Program-made: the position numbers and the translations under genes
Shown: piece after piece, positions 1-9,854 of the stretch
Numbering within the stretch: position 1 is the first letter of the stretch
Layout: every line of letters starts with the position of its first letter
Assembly: GCF_025960875.1 (NCBI RefSeq)
Contig: NZ_JAODLR010000026.1
Span: forward strand, 1-63,083
Direction: 5' to 3'
DNA length: 63,083 nt
Source: Crystallibacter permensis
Lineage (GTDB): Bacteria > Actinomycetota > Actinomycetes > Actinomycetales > Micrococcaceae
Notes under the pieces: model-generated
What the model saw: the letters and a program-made list of their open reading frames with translations, nothing else
The model's database searches: none
Told to the model about the DNA's origin: nothing

Positions 1-2
1 TC

Positions 3-983
3 CTCGCGGCCCTGACGAAGGAGGCCGACCGGTTGAAGGCGCAGGGCGATGAACGTGGCCGGGGCCAGCTGATGGCCGATATCCTCGTCGAACGCATCAC
101 CGGCCAACCCGCGGAGAATCCCGCGAAAATTGAAGTCCAGCTGGTCATGACCGACCGCACCCTGTTCCAGGGCGACTCCGAACCGGCCCACCTGGCCGGG
201 TACGGCATCGTCCCCGCCCAATGGGCCCGCGACCTCCTCCGCACCGACAACACCAACACCGACAACGCGAACGGCATCGAGACCGAGACCGACAGTGACT
301 GTGTCGGCACGGATAACATCGACGCCGGGAACGGCAGCACAGATCACTCCGCGGTCGGCAATCCGGTAAAGGGCGCCGCCGGGAAAGACGAATTCGTCGC
401 CGGCGCAGCGGATGCCGGCAACGGGGACGGCGCTGCCGGTTCCGGCCCGCCAGACACAGGTGGAACCACCGGTACGGCGACCGGGCCGCCAAACTCGGAG
501 CGAAGAGCCTCCGGCGATACGGAAGATGTGGAAGTGTGGGTGCGCCGGCTCTACACCGCGCCGGGTACCGGACAGTTGCTGGGCATGGATTCGCGGGCGC
601 GGTTGATGCCGGCCGGGATGCAGCGCATGATCCAGGCGAGGGACCAGCTTTGCCGCACACCGTGGTGCGATGCACCGATCCGCCACCACGACCACGTCGT
701 GCCCTGGCGCGACGCCGGGGCGACCAGCGAACTCAACGGGCAAGGGCTATGTGAAGCTTGTAACCTGGCGAAGGAAACTGAAGGCTGGCACGCCCAAAGG
801 ATCCCCGGACCGCGGCACACCGTCGAAACGACAACGCCGACCGGACACACCTACCAATCCACCGCACCAGCGCTACCCGGCACCCCACCGGCGACGGAGC
901 AGGCGGACGAGACACTGGAGCCGTTCTCAGTCTTCGAGCAGGCCCTGGGCCGCATCGACTTCATCTACCGCCAAGCAGCCTGA
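3..983 (+). CDS. DUF222/HNH endonuclease-family protein, C-terminal part
   Basis: The reading frame is open from the window edge, so the N-terminus lies outside; the first visible residues ([11 protein letters not shown]) are the end of a DUF222 domain. A low-complexity linker rich in D, N, G and T follows, roughly residues 80-165 of the visible part. The C-terminus holds an HNH nuclease fold: CRTPWC, then HHDHVVPW, then CEACNLAK, giving the two Cys pairs and the HDH-type catalytic core. This DUF222 plus HNH architecture (13E12 repeat family) is multicopy in Arthrobacter and mycobacteria, and its biological role is not settled. It converges with the encapsulin operon, with only 15 bp between the stops. 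The family call is firm and the function is open. Confidence 0.88.
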   Translation, partial: LAALTKEADRLKAQGDERGRGQLMADILVERITGQPAENPAKIEVQLVMTDRTLFQGDSEPAHLAGYGIVPAQWARDLLRTDNTNTDNANGIETETDSDCVGTDNIDAGNGSTDHSAVGNPVKGAAGKDEFVAGAADAGNGDGAAGSGPPDTGGTTGTATGPPNSERRASGDTEDVEVWVRRLYTAPGTGQLLGMDSRARLMPAGMQRMIQARDQLCRTPWCDAPIRHHDHVVPWRDAGATSELNGQGLCEACNLAKETEGWHAQRIPGPRHTVETTTPTGHTYQSTAPALPGTPPATEQADETLEPFSVFEQALGRIDFIYRQAA

Positions 984-998
984 CAAGCAGGCAAGAGG

Positions 999-1817
999 TT
1001 AGTCGTTGGCGCTCCTCAGATGGATGGCTGCTTCCGGCGTCGCCACCCTGAAGCTGAAGGACTGCTCAAGATAGAGGTGGACGTTATCGGTATCGTGACG
1101 GTCATAGCCCACGGAGAGGTCCTGCCCGGACTCGAACAGGAAGTCGCCGCCGCGCAGGCTCATCACCACTGCACCGCGGACGCCGGGTGCCCACACAATG
1201 GGTCCTTCAAGGATCCGGCGAAGATGCTCGGCCAGCAGGTATCCGCCGCGCTCGGCCGTCTCAACTACAGCCGTATAGTGGCCGGGGCCAAGAGCGAGGC
1301 CGAAGGGACCGCCGATGCCTGCTTTCAGCAGCACCGCGACAGCCTTGGCAATGCGCTTCGGATAGTCGTTGAAATCTTCCACTCGGGGAACCGGCGGGTG
1401 CGGGCTGGCTTCGGTAATCCCCTCGATACCCGCCTGCTCCCAACCGTGGAAGACCGCTACGTTCTCCGCACTGGCTATTCGATGGGCAGCCTCGTGGAGG
1501 CTGCTCAGATCCACGTCCACTGCACCGCGGTCATTATCCAGCAGTTCGGAGCGGGAGACGTTGAATTCCGCGCGCATTTCGACCAACGGCAGGACCCGCC
1601 GTCGGCGGGCAGCAATGCCCTTCTCATCGGTGCCGGGCAGGGGCTCCGTCCTGCCCACGTTGGTGGCCGAATAGTCCCAGCCGAGCGGCCCAAAGAAATC
1701 GACAAGCTTCCTTGCGCCCAAGGCAACGGTCAGTCGCTGTTTGGCCTCGGTATCGAGCAGCCGCCAACCGCCGTCGGTAATCGGGGCATGTTCGCGCAGG
1801 AGGTGGTTCATCGTCAT
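999..1817 (-). CDS. Encapsulin shell protein (family 1, linocin M18-like)
   Basis: This 272-residue protein has the size and landmarks of HK97-fold family 1 encapsulins, which self-assemble into a protein nanocompartment in the cytosol. It starts MTMNHLLREHAPIT and continues with WRLLDTEAK, the conserved N-terminal helix that binds cargo peptides; near the C-terminus FLFESGQDLSVGYD is the usual E-loop/P-domain end. I chose the ATG at 1817 because an AAGGAG ribosome site lies just upstream and its ATGA overlaps the stop of the cargo gene. The frame runs further upstream, but that part is antisense to the cargo coding sequence. The tight coupling to a ferritin-like cargo points to iron storage or oxidative-stress protection. 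Confidence 0.94.
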   Translation of the reverse strand: MTMNHLLREHAPITDGGWRLLDTEAKQRLTVALGARKLVDFFGPLGWDYSATNVGRTEPLPGTDEKGIAARRRRVLPLVEMRAEFNVSRSELLDNDRGAVDVDLSSLHEAAHRIASAENVAVFHGWEQAGIEGITEASPHPPVPRVEDFNDYPKRIAKAVAVLLKAGIGGPFGLALGPGHYTAVVETAERGGYLLAEHLRRILEGPIVWAPGVRGAVVMSLRGGDFLFESGQDLSVGYDRHDTDNVHLYLEQSFSFRVATPEAAIHLRSAND

Positions 1818-2221
1818 GGTCGTGACTCCTTCAAGCTGCCGATTCCCAGGGACGGATCCACAGCCGCCGTCGACGGCTGCACAGCGCTGGCACCGCTCCC
1901 TTCGGAACCGGCCTTTTCGGCGGCTTCGCCGTTCGCGACAATATCGCCACCCTGGAAGAGGACTCCGCGGGCAATCTCCCGCCACACGGGCTTGGCTCGG
2001 AAGAGATGCTCAAGCTCCATGCTGAAGTGCTTGTATTCCTCGGTCAGGGAGTTGTTCATAATGTTCCGGGCCGCGGCGTCAGGCTCCACGGAAATGCGCT
2101 GCTCGTACCAGCCGATGGCCTCGGCTTCCTCGGTCAGGTTGGCGCACATCCGGGCAAAGGTGCGTGTCTCGGCAGAGAGTTCCTCTGGCGGCTCGTGGTA
2201 TTGGTCAAAGCCCATCAGCAA
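1814..2221 (-). CDS. Encapsulated ferritin-like protein (EncFtn) with encapsulin cargo peptide
   Basis: The protein has 135 residues. The first ~95 form a two-helix EncFtn domain: LTEEAEAIGWYEQRI supplies the first ferroxidase glutamates, and EEYKHFSMELEHL holds the second Glu and His ligands. A flexible Ala/Ser/Gly-rich linker follows. The last 14 residues, DPSLGIGSLKESRP, match the SLGIGSL encapsulin-targeting peptide. EncFtn oxidises Fe(II) and passes iron to the nanocompartment interior. The gene overlaps the shell gene by ATGA, so cargo and shell are translated together. A MarR regulator lies 87 bp upstream in the same orientation. Confidence is high because the ferroxidase motif, targeting peptide and partner gene all agree. 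Confidence 0.94.
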   Translation of the reverse strand: MLMGFDQYHEPPEELSAETRTFARMCANLTEEAEAIGWYEQRISVEPDAAARNIMNNSLTEEYKHFSMELEHLFRAKPVWREIARGVLFQGGDIVANGEAAEKAGSEGSGASAVQPSTAAVDPSLGIGSLKESRP

Positions 2222-2308
2222 TCCTTCGACGAGAGTCTGCGGAATGTTTGCTCACTTGCCAGCCTATCGGCGCCGCCCGGCCCTGACTACCCCGGAGTTG
2301 TCCGGAGC

Positions 2309-2728
2309 CTAGCCTTCCCACCCCAAGTTCCGTGCCATCCGCTGCAGCACGTCAAGGGTTGCCTCATACTCCTGATCGGAGACGCCTTCGGTGACCTGTT
2401 TCCGGTTCCGGTCCACCACGTCGCCCAGCAGCGTCAGACTGTTGCGTCCCAGCTCGGTCAGCGAGTATTTGCCGTCGTCGTCGGTGATCCAATTACTTTC
2501 CAGCAGTTCGTCCAAATGCTCGGCCGAGGACTCTTCGGCGGTCTGGCTGAAGAACGGCTTGAGCGCTTCGTTCAGCTCCGCCGCCGTGGCAGGGGCCTCC
2601 GCCAGTACATTCATGATCTGCCATTGTCGGCGGGTCACGCCATGCTCCTCAACGGTCGCGTCGAACTGCTCGTTGATCAGTCCGTCAACCAGTCTGAGCC
2701 AGAATCCAATGGGTCGATTAGCAGCCAT
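2309..2728 (-). CDS. MarR-family winged-helix transcriptional regulator
   Basis: This 139-residue protein has a MarR layout: the N-terminal helix NRPIGFWLRLVDGLINEQFDATV, then TRRQWQIMNVLAEAP, a wing around residues 75-95 (ITDDDGKYSLTELG), and a C-terminal dimerisation helix. I placed the start at the ATG at 2728, just after GGTGGGGAC; an in-frame GTG at 2749 would add seven residues. It precedes the encapsulin cargo gene by 87 bp on the same strand, so it may be co-transcribed with or control that operon. That is inference from position; no operator was recognised. The Cys-less sequence argues against a thiol-based OhrR-type sensor. Confidence 0.82.
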   Translation of the reverse strand: MAANRPIGFWLRLVDGLINEQFDATVEEHGVTRRQWQIMNVLAEAPATAAELNEALKPFFSQTAEESSAEHLDELLESNWITDDDGKYSLTELGRNSLTLLGDVVDRNRKQVTEGVSDQEYEATLDVLQRMARNLGWEG

Positions 2729-2854
2729 GTCCCCACCATACAAAGCCACGTCAAGACCCCAAAGAGTACGACGGCGGTGCCTCCCGCCGTCGTAAGCCTT
2801 GCTGGGCTGCGGGTCGGCTTATAGCGTGAAGGCGTACCCATCGAGGAGGACCGC

Positions 2855-3754
2855 ATGAGCAATGAGCCGCAGGAGACGCTGGACAAGGAAAACCCGCGGG
2901 AGCCGGCCGTGGATGTGTCCACCGAGACCCAGGAGTACCCGGGGTTTACCGAGGAGATGGAGCCGCGGCCCGACCATGGCGAAGACAGCTACAAGGGCAA
3001 TGACCGGTTGAAGGGCAAGAAGGCGCTGATCACCGGCGGCGACTCGGGCATCGGCCGCGCCGTTGCCCTCGCGTTCGCGCGGGAAGGCGCCGACGTCGCT
3101 ATTTCCTACCTCCGCGAAGAGGAAGAAGACGGCCAGAACTGCCTGGACCTGATCCTGGCCGAAGGGCGCACTGCGCTGGGCGTCCCGGGCGACGTGCGCG
3201 ACGAGGACTATGCGAAGTCCGCCGTGGCCGAGACTATCGACGAGCTGGGTGGCCTGGACATCCTGGTCAACAACGCCGGCTACCACCTCGGCCAGCCCAA
3301 CGGCATCGAGGATATTACCCCGGACCAGTTGCGCCGGACTTTCGAAACCAATGTCTACGGCACGTTTTGGATGATCCAGGCCGCGCTGCCGCATTTGAAG
3401 CCCGGCTCGGTCATCATCAACACCACGTCCATTCAGGGGCACCATCCCTCCACAAGCTTGATGGACTACGCGGCCACGAAGGCAGCGCTGAACAACCTGA
3501 CTTTCAGTCTTGCCGAGCTGCTGGGGGAGAAGGGGATCCGGGTGAACGCCGTTGCGCCAGGTCCTATCTGGACGCCGCTGCAACCGGCGACCACAACGCC
3601 GAAGAAGCTGGCTTCCTTCGGCGACAGCACACCCTTGGGGCGCGCCGGCCAGCCGGCCGAAGTTGCCGGTGCCTTTGTCTTCCTCGCCTCCAACGATGCG
3701 CGCTACGTCTCCGGCGAGATCATTGGCGTGACCGGCGGCATGCACTTGGCGTAA
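2855..3754 (+). CDS. SDR-family oxidoreductase (YghA/Gsp39-like)
   Basis: This is a 299-residue classical short-chain dehydrogenase preceded by a ~45-residue hydrophilic N-terminal extension. Visible motifs are the NAD(P)-binding GGDSGIGR, NNAG, the catalytic Ser in NTTSIQGHH, and the YAATK Tyr/Lys pair, with VNAVAPGPIWTP after it. The acidic extension and overall order match the YghA / general stress protein 39 group, whose substrate is usually unassigned. The ATG at 2855 has a strong GAGGAGGA site. The gene is divergent from the MarR gene and ends at a hairpin terminator. The fold is certain and the substrate unknown. Confidence 0.9.
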   Translation: MSNEPQETLDKENPREPAVDVSTETQEYPGFTEEMEPRPDHGEDSYKGNDRLKGKKALITGGDSGIGRAVALAFAREGADVAISYLREEEEDGQNCLDLILAEGRTALGVPGDVRDEDYAKSAVAETIDELGGLDILVNNAGYHLGQPNGIEDITPDQLRRTFETNVYGTFWMIQAALPHLKPGSVIINTTSIQGHHPSTSLMDYAATKAALNNLTFSLAELLGEKGIRVNAVAPGPIWTPLQPATTTPKKLASFGDSTPLGRAGQPAEVAGAFVFLASNDARYVSGEIIGVTGGMHLA

Positions 3755-3772
3755 GGCCGTATATACGACGTC

Positions 3773-3807
3773 GGTGGGCCGGGAACGCTTCCGGGCCCAC
3801 CTTTCTT
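3773..3807 (+). terminator. Rho-independent terminator after the SDR gene
   Basis: GGTGGGC pairs with GCCCACC across a second, imperfect GC-rich stem and a short loop, and a T-rich tract (TTTCTT) follows. It lies 19 bp after the SDR stop codon. Confidence 0.75.
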
Positions 3808-3890
3808 CCGGGCCCGGGGAGGAGTGGTCAGTACTGCTCCCAAACGCGTGTACAGTGGAGGAAGTTGTTGTGTTGCGCATTTTGTATTCT

Positions 3891-3925
3891 GAGCGGCGAA
3901 CCCATCTGGGCCAGCCGCTCTTTCT
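3891..3925 (+). promoter_or_regulatory. Hairpin with T-rich tail in the cspA leader (possible attenuator)
   Basis: GAGCGGC at 3891 pairs with GCCGCTC ending at 3920, with an inner CCCA/TGGG helix, and TTTCT follows directly. This resembles an intrinsic terminator 80 bp before the cold-shock start codon. Long structured leaders are typical of cold-shock mRNAs, but the switching role is inferred. Confidence 0.5.
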
Positions 3926-3953
3926 GTAGAAGCGGGAAAAGAACGCCGCGACT

Positions 3954-3982
3954 GAAACTCCCCGACAGTCGGGATGAGTTTC
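3954..3982 (+). promoter_or_regulatory. Second hairpin in the cspA leader, just before the ribosome site
   Basis: GAAACTC (3954-3960) pairs with GAGTTTC (3976-3982), and inside it CCCGA pairs with TCGGG around a CAG loop, leaving a 2-nt bulge. The element ends about 9 nt before the AGAAGGA ribosome site, so its folding could affect translation in a temperature-dependent way. Confidence 0.5.
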
Positions 3983-4004
3983 AATCTCAGAAGGATGAAT
4001 AAAA

Positions 4005-4208
4005 ATGGCTACAGGTACCGTGAAATGGTTCAACGCTGAAAAGGGCTTCGGCTTCATTGAGCCCGAAGACGGCAGTGCCGACGTTTTCGCTCACTTCTCC
4101 GCTATCAACTCGGGCGGCTACCGTTCTCTCGACGAGAACCAGAAGGTCAGCTTTGAGACTGAGCAGGGCCCCAAGGGCCCCCAGGCTGTAAACATCCAGG
4201 TTGCATAA
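4005..4208 (+). CDS. cspA: Cold-shock protein (CspA family)
   Basis: This is a 67-residue single cold-shock domain. It has both RNA-binding motifs, KGFGFI (RNP1) and VFAHFSAI (RNP2), the GTVKWFN start and the GPKGPQAVN end. Csp proteins bind single-stranded RNA/DNA and act as RNA chaperones in the cytosol. The ATG follows an AGAAGGATGAATAAAA ribosome site. The gene has a ~250 bp upstream gap with two strong hairpins, and a near-perfect intrinsic terminator after it, so it is probably monocistronic. The single-copy name cspA is by family convention; genomes of this kind usually hold several csp paralogues. Confidence 0.95.
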   Translation: MATGTVKWFNAEKGFGFIEPEDGSADVFAHFSAINSGGYRSLDENQKVSFETEQGPKGPQAVNIQVA

Positions 4209-4234
4209 TTTTGTAATCTGAGGTCCTAGGACCA

Positions 4235-4274
4235 GAAGCAGGGCGGGAAGAAATTTCCCGCCCTGCTTCCTTTT
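4235..4274 (+). terminator. Strong Rho-independent terminator after cspA
   Basis: A perfect 15-bp stem runs from GAAGCAGGGCGGGAA (4235-4249) to TTCCCGCCCTGCTTC (4255-4269), with a 5-nt loop and a following CTTTT. Confidence 0.92.
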
Positions 4275-4386
4275 AACCGCTGGCCGAGTCCGTTGCCGCC
4301 TTCCGTCAACGCCCCGTGTACAAAACTGGGCAGGGGCCATAGCCTAGCTGTAAGTCTGCCCATCGCTGTCGAAGGGAATTTAGGCA

Positions 4387-7221
<2,835 letters not shown>

Positions 7222-7227
7222 CCTCAA

Positions 7228-7281
7228 CGTGGACGGAGGCACCGGCCGAACGTGTCCGGAATGTCTCCGTCCACGGGGTTT
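7228..7281 (+). terminator. Terminator after acnA
   Basis: CGTGGACGGAG (7228-7238) pairs perfectly with CTCCGTCCACG (7265-7275) across a 26-nt loop, followed by GGGTTTCTT. Confidence 0.7.
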
Positions 7282-7373
7282 CTTCATCGCTTGGTGAAAA
7301 AGCCGATTGAAACGCTGCATCCGGCGTCGTGCATCGGTCTCCTGCCAACCGTGCCCTGAAAGTTATGGTCGTT

Positions 7374-7415
7374 TCCACACCTAAATACTAAGTTGCCTTA
7401 GTATTTAGGTGTGGA
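7374..7415. repeat. Perfect 19-bp inverted repeat, AT-rich, upstream of the DUF4383 gene
   Basis: TCCACACCTAAATACTAAG is followed by TTGC and then its exact complement CTTAGTATTTAGGTGTGGA. It is much more AT-rich than its surroundings, lies 66 bp before the next start codon and has no T-tail. It may be an operator for a dimeric regulator or a cruciform or RNA hairpin; the function is unknown. Confidence 0.85.
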
Positions 7416-7481
7416 CTTAGCTCCGCCTGAATCAACCATCGCGGTCCGCCGGACTGCAACAGGACAGATTGGAACGACGCA

Positions 7482-7946
7482 ATGACCGCATCATCAGGCC
7501 GCGTTGAAGCCCGCGGCAACGAGAAAACCAATGTCCAGAAGGCCGCCATGGCCGTCGGCGCAGTATTCCTCTTGGTCGGTATCCTGGGGTTCATTCCCGG
7601 CGTCACGACTAATTACGACCAGATGTCCTTCGCCGGGCATGAATCGGAGTCCATGCTGCTAGGCGTTTTCCAGGTCTCCATCCTCCATAACATCGTCCAC
7701 CTGCTCTTCGGCATCGGTGGGATCGCCATGGCGAAGAGTGTTTCCGGTGCCCGCAACTACTTGATTTGGGGCGGGGCTGTTTACCTGGTCCTGTGGTTGT
7801 ACGGCCTGATCATCGGACACGATACCGCCGCCAACTTCGTCCCGGTCAATACCGCGGACAACTGGCTGCACTTCGTCCTGGGCGTCGCCATGATCGCCCT
7901 CGGTGTCTTGCTCACCCGCAACCGCACAACAGCCAGGCGCACCTAG
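7482..7946 (+). CDS. DUF4383 domain-containing membrane protein
   Basis: This 154-residue protein has about four membrane helices: residues ~20-40, ~65-85 (with HNIVHLLFGIGG), ~95-113, and ~128-146 (WLHFVLGVAMIALGVLL). The FIPGVTTNYDQMSFAGHES loop and the paired HNIVHL and NWLHFVLG motifs are diagnostic of DUF4383, a family common in actinobacteria with no established role. The N-terminus is short and hydrophilic. It follows a large inverted repeat that could be its operator. The family is recognised and the function is unknown. Confidence 0.85.
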   Translation: MTASSGRVEARGNEKTNVQKAAMAVGAVFLLVGILGFIPGVTTNYDQMSFAGHESESMLLGVFQVSILHNIVHLLFGIGGIAMAKSVSGARNYLIWGGAVYLVLWLYGLIIGHDTAANFVPVNTADNWLHFVLGVAMIALGVLLTRNRTTARRT

Positions 7947-8037
7947 TCCCATCGAAGAACAACCGGATCGGCTCGGAAGTGATGGCAGCGCTGCAGGGCG
8001 CTGCCGTCACTTCTCACTGACCGGTGGAAGGCGAATC

Positions 8038-8466
8038 ATGAGGAGATCCCGGCTGGCGGTGGCTCACGGCTTGTTCAACATGGCGGCAGGGCTCTGGCCG
8101 TTGCTTCACTACCGCAGTTTCGAAGCGGTGTCAGGGCCAAAAGCGGACGATTGGCTGGTCAAATGCGTGGGCGGCCTGATTGTTGGCGCCGGCTACGCCC
8201 AGCTGCGCGCCCGGAAATCACCGGAAGGACTGGCCACAGCCCGACGCATCGGAGTGGGAACGGCGGGAACTTTCGCCGCGGTTGATCTGATCTACGGCGG
8301 CACGGGGCGCATCAGCCGCGTGTATCTGCTCGATGCGGTTGTGGAAGCAATGTGGCTTCGGGCCTGGACGAAGGATCTGATGGTCGAACGCTACGACTGT
8401 CCCGCCAGGCCGATCGACCAACGACGGCAGATCGGCCCGGCGTCCGTTCTGGATGTCACGTCCTGA
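8038..8466 (+). CDS. Hypothetical membrane-associated protein
   Basis: The protein has 142 residues. The start was set at the ATG at 8038 after GGAAGGCG; the frame is open further upstream but that part overlaps the DUF4383 gene. It has moderately hydrophobic stretches around residues 8-25, 40-58, 72-90 and 95-112, so it may be a small integral membrane protein, with a hydrophilic basic tail. The gene lies 91 bp after the DUF4383 gene and is probably in the same transcript. I do not recognise the family. GlyGly and Ala-rich helices resemble DUF4345/DoxX-like small membrane proteins, but no diagnostic motif is present. Confidence 0.6.
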   Translation: MRRSRLAVAHGLFNMAAGLWPLLHYRSFEAVSGPKADDWLVKCVGGLIVGAGYAQLRARKSPEGLATARRIGVGTAGTFAAVDLIYGGTGRISRVYLLDAVVEAMWLRAWTKDLMVERYDCPARPIDQRRQIGPASVLDVTS

Positions 8467-8481
8467 GACAGGCGGCTGCAG

Positions 8482-8703
8482 CTAGCCGGGGAACTGCACG
8501 TAGGGGGCGTCCCCGTCGCCGTCGTTGTCTGTATCGCCGAAGGCTTTCTTTTCCAGCTCTTCCGCCTTCTCCGGATCTCCGCCGTGCGCGCGGTCCTCGT
8601 CCTGCTCAAGCCGACGGGCGCCGCCTTCCGTGTCGTCCTGGTTGCCAATGGTCCCTTCCGACGCGCTGTTCGGGGCCTCGGTATTCGGGTTCTCTTCAGA
8701 CAT
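8482..8703 (-). CDS. Small acidic hydrophilic protein, hypothetical
   Basis: The protein has 73 residues and starts MSEENPNTEAPNS. It is strongly acidic, lacks hydrophobic segments and is probably disordered. The ATG at 8703 follows GAAGGCAGAAA, a good ribosome site; the upstream in-frame extension has none. It converges with the preceding membrane-protein gene, 15 bp apart. It resembles several other very small hydrophilic proteins in this region, but no domain is recognised. Confidence 0.55.
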   Translation of the reverse strand: MSEENPNTEAPNSASEGTIGNQDDTEGGARRLEQDEDRAHGGDPEKAEELEKKAFGDTDNDGDGDAPYVQFPG

Positions 8704-8982
8704 TTTCTGCCTTCTTTCCTTCGGCTGAGCGGCCAGCGGTTGGGCCTGCACTCCCAGCCTAGGCAGGCCCGACAAGCCTGCCAAGGGCTCTTGCGGGACC
8801 GGCCGGAATGAGTTTTGTTACGCGGCTTCGACGCATGGCGGTGCCCGTTGCTCCAGGGAGCGAATTTTCGTACTCTTATTCCGACCAAAAGCTTGGTCAT
8901 CGGCCTCTAATGGGAGAGAAGCCAATGAAGTACCACACGCAACGATGCGTACGTCTCGACTTTGCAGAAGTCGGAGACGACC

Positions 8983-9264
8983 ATGACGCTTTCTGACTAC
9001 GAGCGTCAGCAGCTGTTCCTGCTTGAGCAGCAGCTCAGGGCGGATGATCCCGCCCTGGTACAAACCCTGTCCCTCGCCCCGACTCCGGCCGTTCCCCACC
9101 GCACCCTCGTAGCCGGCTGGCTGCTGGTGCTTTGCGGAGCCACTGCGGTGCTGTGGGGCGCTTACGCCAGTTTCGTCGGAGCGGCCGTTGTCGGCCTGCT
9201 CTTCGTCGCAGCGGGTTTGTACTGGGCAGAGAATCCCGGCAGCAGGAAACTAAGAAGAATGTAG
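8983..9264 (+). CDS. DUF3040 domain-containing small membrane protein
   Basis: The protein has 93 residues. The N-terminal MTLSDYERQQLFLLEQQLRADDP is the DUF3040 signature (LSxxExxxLxxLExxLxxDDP). Two adjacent membrane helices follow at about residues 44-60 and 63-82, and a short basic tail ends the protein. The ATG at 8983 follows CGGAGACGACC. DUF3040 proteins are widespread actinobacterial small membrane proteins without an assigned role. The ~280 bp upstream, 8704-8982, carries no convincing gene; a short inverted repeat, GACCAA-AAGC-TTGGTC at 8883-8898, is the only structure seen there. Confidence 0.85.
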   Translation: MTLSDYERQQLFLLEQQLRADDPALVQTLSLAPTPAVPHRTLVAGWLLVLCGATAVLWGAYASFVGAAVVGLLFVAAGLYWAENPGSRKLRRM

Positions 9265-9288
9265 ACTCTTCCGGGTTCGCTCAGGAAT

Positions 9289-9322
9289 CCGTCCGTCAGT
9301 CTTTTCCGTCCGTCAGTCTTTT
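9289..9322. repeat. Tandem duplication of a 17-bp unit at the 3' end of a small gene
   Basis: CCGTCCGTCAGTCTTTT occurs twice head to tail (9289-9305 and 9306-9322). The second copy contains the stop codon of the small gene at 9313-9489, and the first repeats that stop context. It is a recent short tandem duplication. Confidence 0.9.
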
Positions 9323-9489
9323 GCTGACTCCGTGTCCGGCTCGTCCGGCTTCTGGCCTTGCTCGGCATCCGCGCCTTCGGCTGGCGCCTGCGGATGCTGC
9401 CCGGAGTCGGTGGGCCGCTGGGGGCGTTCGCCTTCAGCCGGCATCTCGCTGTGTTCGCGTGGATTATTGCCGGACTCGGTTGCCGTCAT
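9313..9489 (-). CDS. Very small hydrophilic protein (58 aa), hypothetical
   Basis: The predicted protein is 58 residues, beginning MTATESGNNPREHSEMPAEG and ending DTESAKD. It is rich in E, P, G, Q and D, with no hydrophobic core, so it is likely disordered. Support for coding comes from an excellent ribosome site (CAGGAGGACACC just before the ATG) and an open frame with GC-rich third positions. It lies in the same orientation as the DUF3072 gene 49 bp upstream and may share its transcript. No family is recognised. Confidence 0.6.
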   Translation of the reverse strand: MTATESGNNPREHSEMPAEGERPQRPTDSGQHPQAPAEGADAEQGQKPDEPDTESAKD

Positions 9490-9537
9490 GGTGTCCTCCT
9501 GATCGCGGTACCCGCTGTGCGGGCTCCGGTTGCTGGG

Positions 9538-9771
9538 TTACTGGTCCTTCGAGAGCCGGCTGCTTGATTTCTGCAGCCGGTCAATGTGCTCCGATGCTTC
9601 GGCCTTGGTCAGATTGGCGGGCAGTTCCTCCCCGGCCTCGCGGGCGAGCGTGTCCAGGTAGCTGCGTTGGGCATCGGTCATCGGTTCGTCGCCGGTGACC
9701 CATTCCTCCGGGTCCCTATTGATGTCGCCGCCGGATTCCGGCGTCGGGCTGCCGAGGGTTTCTTCTGCCAT
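9538..9771 (-). CDS. DUF3072 domain-containing protein
   Basis: The protein has 77 residues. After an acidic N-terminus it carries PMTDAQRSYLDTLAREAGEE and PANLTKAEASEHIDRLQ, the DUF3072 signature, an SAP-like helix-turn-helix of unknown role. The start is the ATG at 9771 behind GGAGCACCCC; the frame continues upstream, but only as antisense to the transporter gene. It lies 84 bp downstream of the POT transporter, in the same orientation, with a G-rich segment between them. The family call is good and the function is unknown. Confidence 0.83.
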   Translation of the reverse strand: MAEETLGSPTPESGGDINRDPEEWVTGDEPMTDAQRSYLDTLAREAGEELPANLTKAEASEHIDRLQKSSSRLSKDQ

Positions 9772-9789
9772 GGGGTGCTCCAATCTCGT

Positions 9790-9841
9790 GGGTTCGGGTC
9801 TGGGTTTCGGGTGCGTGTTCGGGGTTCGATGCGGGTGGGGG
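9790..9841 (+). other. G-run cluster with a canonical G-quadruplex motif
   Basis: Seven runs of three or more Gs fall within 52 nt of the + strand. GGG-TTC-GGG-TCT-GGG-TTTC-GGG (9790-9811) fits the G3N1-7 quadruplex rule. It lies between the POT transporter and the DUF3072 gene, on the template strand for both. Confidence 0.6.
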
Positions 9842-9854
9842 TACGTGTCTGCGG

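Noticed and set aside
1818-1985. Extended N-terminus of encapsulin
   Set aside because: It is an out-of-frame reading of the cargo gene; the start at 1817 has the ribosome site and ATGA overlap.
7374-7415. Terminator of acnA
   Set aside because: It has no T-tract and acnA already has a hairpin at 7228-7281; an operator or other element is more likely.
8808-8996. 62-residue frame before DUF3040
   Set aside because: It overlaps the DUF3040 start, has no ribosome site and no recognisable composition.
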